Assembly: GCA_950022295.1 (NCBI GenBank)
Contig: OX465601.1
Span: forward strand, 115,835,501-115,899,500
Source: Bromus sterilis
Taxonomy: Eukaryota > Streptophyta > Magnoliopsida > Poales > Poaceae
Length of the DNA: 64,000 bases
Direction: 5' to 3'
Positions 58,167 to 64,000 of the stretch are shown here, in pieces. Below the pieces are notes generated by a model. It had not been told where the DNA came from and did not search any database. It was given only the letters and a program-made list of their open reading frames with translations. A program made the position numbers and the translations under genes. Position 1 is the stretch's first letter. Each line of letters starts with the position of its first letter.

Positions 58167-61100
58167 TTAAATGCATGAAAAATAGCAAATGAAGTCAGAA
58201 AGGGTTGAAATTTTAGTATGTGGCTTTGAATGATGCATCTTCGATGCAAAAAAAGTCTTGAGTTGAAATAAGTTTAGAAAAATGAAATGCCTTTGAAACA
58301 CATCTGTTTTCGTCTGAAACCCTCGTACTTTGAAAGAGATTGTCCAGTTTGTACACGAAGTGCGTCCAGTTTTTGCCGTAATCCTCTCAACTTTTTCGCA
58401 CATGCTATGTGGTTCAAATGATGATACCATGCCAAGTTTCAACCTTTTCTGAGTTCAGTTGTAGTGCTTTCCAATTACAGGGTCATTTAGCTCAAAATAA
58501 ATCATTAAATGCATGAAAAATAGCAAATGAAGTCAGAAAGGGTTGAAATTTTAGTATGTGGATGTGAATGCTGTATGTTGGATGCAAAAAAAGTCTTGAG
58601 TTGAAATAAGTTTAGAAAAATGAAATTCCTTTGAAACAGATGTGTTTTCGTCTGAAACGCTCGTACTTTGAAAGAGATGGTCCAGTTTGTACACGAAGTG
58701 CATCCAGTTTTTGCCGTAATCCTCTCAACTTTTGCACACCTGCTATGTGGTTCAAATGATGATACCATGCCATGTTTCAACCTTTTCTGAGTTCAGTTGT
58801 AGTACTTTCCAATTACAGGGTCACTTAGCTCAAAATAAATCATTAAATGCATGAAAAATAGCAAAAGAAGTCAGAAAGGGTTGAAATTTTAGTATGTGGC
58901 TTTGAATGCTTCATGTTGGATGCAAAAAAAGTCTTGAGTTGAAATAAGGTTAGAAAATTGAAATGCCTTTGAAACACATGTGTTTTCGTCTGAAACCCTC
59001 GTACTTTGAAAGAGATGGTCTAGTTTGTACACGAAGTGCATCCAGTTTTTGCCGTAATCCTCTCAACTTTTGCACACATGCTATGTGGGTCAAATGATGA
59101 TAGCATGCCAAGTTTCAACCTTTTCTGAGTTCAGTTGTAGTGCTTTCCGTCATTTAGCTCACAATAAATCATTAAATGCATGAAAAATAGCAAATGAAGT
59201 CAGAAAGGGTTGAAATTTTAGTATGTGGCTTTGAATGTTGCATGTTGGATGCAAAAAAGTCTTGAGTTGTAATAAGTTCAGAAAAATGAAATGCCTTTGA
59301 AACACATGTGTTTTTGTATGAAACCCTCGTACTTTGAAAGAGATGGTCCAGTTTGTACACGAAGTCCATCCAGTTTTTGCCGTAATCCTCTCAACTTTTG
59401 CACACATGCTATGTGCGTCAAATGATGATACCATGCCAAGGTTCAACCTTAGCTGAGTTCTGTTGTAGTGCTTTCCAATTACAGGGCCATTTAGCTCAAA
59501 TTAAATCATTCAATGCATGAAAAATAGCAAATGAAGTCAGAAAGGGTTGAAATTTTAGTATGTGGCTTTGAATGCTGCATGTTGGATGCAAAAAAAGTCT
59601 TGAGTTGACATAAGTTTACAAAAATTAAATGCCTTTGAAACACATGTGTTTTCGTATGAAACCCTCGTACTTTGAAAGAGATGGTCCAGTTTGTACACGA
59701 AGTGGATCCAGTTTTTGCCGTAATCCTCTCAACTTTTGCACACATGCTATGTGGGTCAAATGGTGATACCATGCCAAGTTTCAACCTTTTCTGAGTTCAG
59801 TTGTAGTGCTCTCCAATTACAGGGTCATTTAGCTCAAAATAAATCATTAAATTCATGAAAAATAGCAAATGAAGTTATATAGGGTCGGAATTTTAGTATG
59901 TGGCTTTGAATGTTGCATGTTGGATGCAAAAAAAAGTCTTAAGTTGAAATAAGTTTGGAAAAATAAAATGCCTTTGAAACACATGTGTTTTCGTCTGAAA
60001 CCCTCGTACTTTGAGAGAGATGGTCCAGTTTGTACTCGAAGTGCATCCAGTTTTTGCCGTAATCCTCTCAACTTTTGCACACATGCTATGTGCGTCAAAT
60101 GATGATACCATGCCAAGGTTCAACCTTAGCTGAGTTCTGTTGTAGTGCTTTCCAATTACAGGGCCATTTAGCTCAAATTAAATCATTCAATGCATGAAAA
60201 ATAGCAAATGAAGTCAGAAAGGGTTGAAATTTTAGTATGTGGCTTTGAATGCTGCATGTTGGATGCAAAAAAAGTCTTGAGTTGACATAAGTTTACAAAA
60301 ATTAAATGCCTTTGAAACACATGTGTTTTCGTATGAAACCCTCGTACTTTGAAAGAGATGGTCCAGTTTGTAAACGAAGTGGATCCAGTTTTTGCCGTAA
60401 TCCTCTCAACTTTTGCACACATGCTATGTGGGTCAAATGGTGATACCATGCCAAGTTTCAACCTTTTCTGAGTTCAGTTGTAGTGCTCTCCAATTACAGG
60501 GTCATTTAGCTCAAAATAAATCATTAAATTCATGAAAAATAGCAAATGAAGTTATATAGGGTCGGAATTTTAGTATGTGGCTTTGAATGTTGCATGTTGG
60601 ATGCAAAAAAAAGTCTTAAGTTGAAATAAGTTTGGAAAAATAAAATGCCTTTGAAACACATGTGTTTTCGTCTGAAACCCTCGTACTTTGAGAGAGATGG
60701 TCCAGTTTGTACTCGAAGTGCATCCAGTTTTTGCCGTAATCCTCTCAACTTTTGCACACATGCTATGTGGGTCAAATGATGATACCATGCCAAGTTTCAA
60801 CCTTTTCTGAGTTCAGGGTTAGTGTTTTCCAATTCCAGGGTCATTTAGCTCAAAATAAATCGTTAAATGCATGAAAAATAGCAAATAAAGTCAGAAAGTG
60901 TTGAAATTTTAGTATGTGGCTTTAAATGCTGCATGTTGGATGAAAAAAAAAAGTCTTCAGTTGACATAAGTTTAGAAAAATGAAATGCCTTTGAAACACA
61001 TGTGTTTTCGTATGAAACCCTCGTACTTTGAAAGAGATGGTCCAGTTTGTACACGAAGTGCATAAAGTTTTTGCCGTAATCTTCTCAACTTTTGCAGACA

Positions 61101-61202
61101 TGCTATGTGGGTCAAATGATGATACCATGCCAAGGTTCAACCTTAGCTGAGTTCAGTTGTAGTGCTTTCCAATTACAGGGTCATTTTGCTCAAATTAAAT
61201 CA
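58167..61202. repeat. Higher-order unit 3 of right array, 9 monomers
   Basis: 3036 bp and almost identical to unit 2, including the doubled dimer and its private 'tgtaaacgaagtgg' variant (57336 and 60371). The one-base length change is in an A-run near 60950. Confidence 0.87.
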
Positions 61203-63036
61203 TTAAATGCATGAAAAATAGCAAATGAAGTCAGAAAGGGTTGAAATTTTAGTATGTGGCTTTGAATGATGCATCTTCGATGCAAAAAAAGTCTTGAGTT
61301 GAAATAAGTTTAGAAAAATGAAATGCCTTTGAAACACATCTGTTTTCGTCTGAAACCCTCGTACTTTGAAAGAGATTGTCCAGTTTGTACACGAAGTGCG
61401 TCCAGTTTTTGCCGTAATCCTCTCAACTTTTTCGCACATGCTATGTGGTTCAAATGATGATACCATGCCAAGTTTCAACCTTTTCTGAGTTCAGTTGTAG
61501 TGCTTTCCAATTACAGGGTCATTTAGCTCAAAATAAATCATTAAATGCATGAAAAATAGCAAATGAAGTCAGAAAGGGTTGAAATTTTAGTATGTGGATG
61601 TGAATGCTGTATGTTGGATGCAAAAAAAGTCTTGAGTTGAAATAAGTTTAGAAAAATGAAATTCCTTTGAAACAGATGTGTTTTCGTCTGAAACGCTCGT
61701 ACTTTGAAAGAGATGGTCCAGTTTGTACACGAAGTGCATCCAGTTTTTGCCGTAATCCTCTCAACTTTTGCACACCTGCTATGTGGTTCAAATGATGATA
61801 CCATGCCATGTTTCAACCTTTTCTGAGTTCAGTTGTAGTACTTTCCAATTACAGGGTCACTTAGCTCAAAATAAATCATTAAATGCATGAAAAATAGCAA
61901 AAGAAGTCAGAAAGGGTTGAAATTTTAGTATGTGGCTTTGAATGCTTCATGTTGGATGCAAAAAAAGTCTTGAGTTGAAATAAGGTTAGAAAATTGAAAT
62001 GCCTTTGAAACACATGTGTTTTCGTCTGAAACCCTCGTACTTTGAAAGAGATGGTCTAGTTTGTACACGAAGTGCATCCAGTTTTTGCCGTAATCCTCTC
62101 AACTTTTGCACACATGCTATGTGGGTCAAATGATGATAGCATGCCAAGTTTCAACCTTTTCTGAGTTCAGTTGTAGTGCTTTCCGTCATTTAGCTCACAA
62201 TAAATCATTAAATGCATGAAAAATAGCAAATGAAGTCAGAAAGGGTTGAAATTTTAGTATGTGGCTTTGAATGTTGCATGTTGGATGCAAAAAAGTCTTG
62301 AGTTGTAATAAGTTCAGAAAAATGAAATGCCTTTGAAACACATGTGTTTTTGTATGAAACCCTCGTACTTTGAAAGAGATGGTCCAGTTTGTACACGAAG
62401 TCCATCCAGTTTTTGCCGTAATCCTCTCAACTTTTGCACACATGCTATGTGCGTCAAATGATGATACCATGCCAAGGTTCAACCTTAGCTGAGTTCTGTT
62501 GTAGTGCTTTCCAATTACAGGGCCATTTAGCTCAAATTAAATCATTCAATGCATGAAAAATAGCAAATGAAGTCAGAAAGGGTTGAAATTTTAGTATGTG
62601 GCTTTGAATGCTGCATGTTGGATGCAAAAAAAGTCTTGAGTTGACATAAGTTTACAAAAATTAAATGCCTTTGAAACACATGTGTTTTCGTATGAAACCC
62701 TCGTACTTTGAAAGAGATGGTCCAGTTTGTACACGAAGTGGATCCAGTTTTTGCCGTAATCCTCTCAACTTTTGCACACATGCTATGTGGGTCAAATGGT
62801 GATACCATGCCAAGTTTCAACCTTTTCTGAGTTCAGTTGTAGTGCTCTCCAATTACAGGGTCATTTAGCTCAAAATAAATCATTAAATTCATGAAAAATA
62901 GCAAATGAAGTTATATAGGGTCGGAATTTTAGTATGTGGCTTTGAATGTTGCATGTTGGATGCAAAAAAAAGTCTTAAGTTGAAATAAGTTTGGAAAAAT
63001 AAAATGCCTTTGAAACACATGTGTTTTCGTCTGAAA
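61203..63036. repeat. Higher-order unit 4 of right array, partial
   Basis: It follows units 2 and 3 monomer for monomer for about 1.8 kb. Near 63037 'aaacccacgtactttgaaag' replaces the unit-specific 'aaaccctcgtactttgagag', and the order is then lost. The break falls within a monomer, so it marks an unequal exchange point. Confidence 0.8.
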
Positions 63037-64000
63037 CCCACGTACTTTGAAAGAGATGGTCCAGTTTGTACACGAAGTGCATCCAATTTTTTCCGTAATC
63101 CTGTCAACTTTTGCACACATGCTATGTGCATCAAATGATGATACCATGCCAAGTTTCAACCTTTTTCTGAGCTCAGTTGTAGTGCTTTCCAATTACAGGG
63201 TCATTTAGCTCAAAATAAATCATTAAATGCATGAAAAATAGCAAATGAAGTCAGAAAGGGTTGAAATTTTAGTATGTGGCTTTGAATGATGCATGTTGGA
63301 TGCAAAAAAGTCTTGAGTTGACATAAGTATAGAAAAATGAAATGCCTCTGAGACAGATGTGTTTTCGTATGAAACCCTCGTACTTTGAAAGAGATGGTCC
63401 AGTTTGTACTCGAAGTGCATCCAGTTTTTGCCGTAATCCTCTCAACTTTTGCACACATGCTATGTGCGTCAAATGATGATACCATGCCAAGTTTCAACCT
63501 TTTCAATATTCAGTTGTAGTGCTTTCCAATTACAGGGTCATTTAGCTCAAAATAAATCATTAAATGCATGAAAAATAGCAAAAGAAGTCAGAAAGTGTCA
63601 GAATTTTAGTATGTGGCTTTGAATGCTGCATGTTGGATGCAAAAAAAGTCTTGACTTGAAATAAGGTTAGAAAAATGAAATGCCTTTGAAACACATGTGT
63701 TTTCGTCTGAAACCCTCGTACTTTGAAAGAGATGGTTCAGTTTGTACACGAAGTGCATCCAGTTTTTGCCGTAATCCTCTCAACTTTTGCACACATGTTA
63801 TGTGGGTCAAATGATGATACCATGCCAAGTTTCAACCTTTTTTGAGCTCAGTTGTAGTGATTTCCAATTACAGGGTCATTTAGCTCAAAATAAATCATTA
63901 AATGCATGAAAAATAGCAAATGATGTCGGAAAGGGTTGAAATTTTAGTATGTGGCTTTGAATGCTGCATGTTGGATGCAAAAAAAGTCTTGAGTTGACAT

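Larger units (their letters stand above)
45606..64000. repeat. Satellite array, right block
   Basis: About 54 further monomers of the ~338-bp satellite to the window end, including the duplicated block (45606-49997), a diverse stretch (50000-52480) and a higher-order array (52480-63036). Monomers near 50100-51400 and at 63000-64000 are more heterogeneous. There is no gene and no other element within it. Confidence 0.95.

Overview
This window is plant nuclear DNA, most likely from a Triticeae grass (wheat, Aegilops, barley or rye relatives). It has no ordinary host gene and nothing prokaryotic. Two things point to this source. First, the outer thirds are a tandem satellite of about 338 bp that resembles the Triticeae Afa/pAs1 family: two blocks in each monomer match, in order, orientation and spacing, the classical Afa PCR primer sites as I remember them. 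Second, the middle is a stack of nested LTR retrotransposons of types typical of large grass genomes.

Layout. 1-9769: satellite, about 29 monomers of 338 bp or a 329/330-bp variant, with higher-order repeats. 9770-40259: element A, an Athila-like Ty3/gypsy element inserted into one satellite monomer. It is flanked by the 5-bp duplication CATGC and the satellite resumes in phase beyond it. A carries gag and protease, plus a second ORF, but no reverse transcriptase or integrase. Inside A's gag lies element B (12864-33571, target duplication GGTAT), a second gypsy element with a tRNA-Asp primer site that keeps only a short gag-like ORF. Inside B, on the opposite strand, lies element C (17515-31517), a Ty1/copia element of Sirevirus type (Maximus-like). 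C has gag, protease, integrase, RT and RNase H, a very long extra 3' ORF, duplicated polypurine tracts, and a truncated 5' LTR. Insertion order was therefore satellite, then A, then B, then C. Without their inserts A is about 9.8 kb, B about 6.7 kb and C about 14.0 kb.

40260-64000: the satellite continues. At 44652 a second, partial copy of A's LTR appears (44652-45605), followed by a near-identical copy of the satellite next to A. This is a 5.35-kb tandem segmental duplication. Its LTR fragment is chimeric: it matches A's left LTR at its start and A's right LTR at its end, as expected if a larger duplicated element collapsed by LTR-LTR recombination. From about 52.5 to 63 kb the satellite forms a clear higher-order array with one 7-monomer unit (2357 bp), two 9-monomer units (3035 and 3036 bp) and a partial unit. 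The 9-mers differ from the 7-mer by an extra 677-bp dimer.

Function. All three elements are decayed. A's gag-protease frame has three in-frame stops, a 242-bp deletion copy and a rearrangement containing an inverted piece of B-type LTR. C's polyprotein has one in-frame stop and two frameshifts. A and B have no pol, so they could only have moved with enzymes supplied in trans. C alone encodes a recognisable replication machinery. The most unusual points are the chimeric LTR in the segmental duplication, the LTR-tail rearrangement in A's gag, the promoter-like leader in front of C's ATG-less extra ORF, and a similar sequence block in the extra ORFs of A (gypsy) and C (copia).
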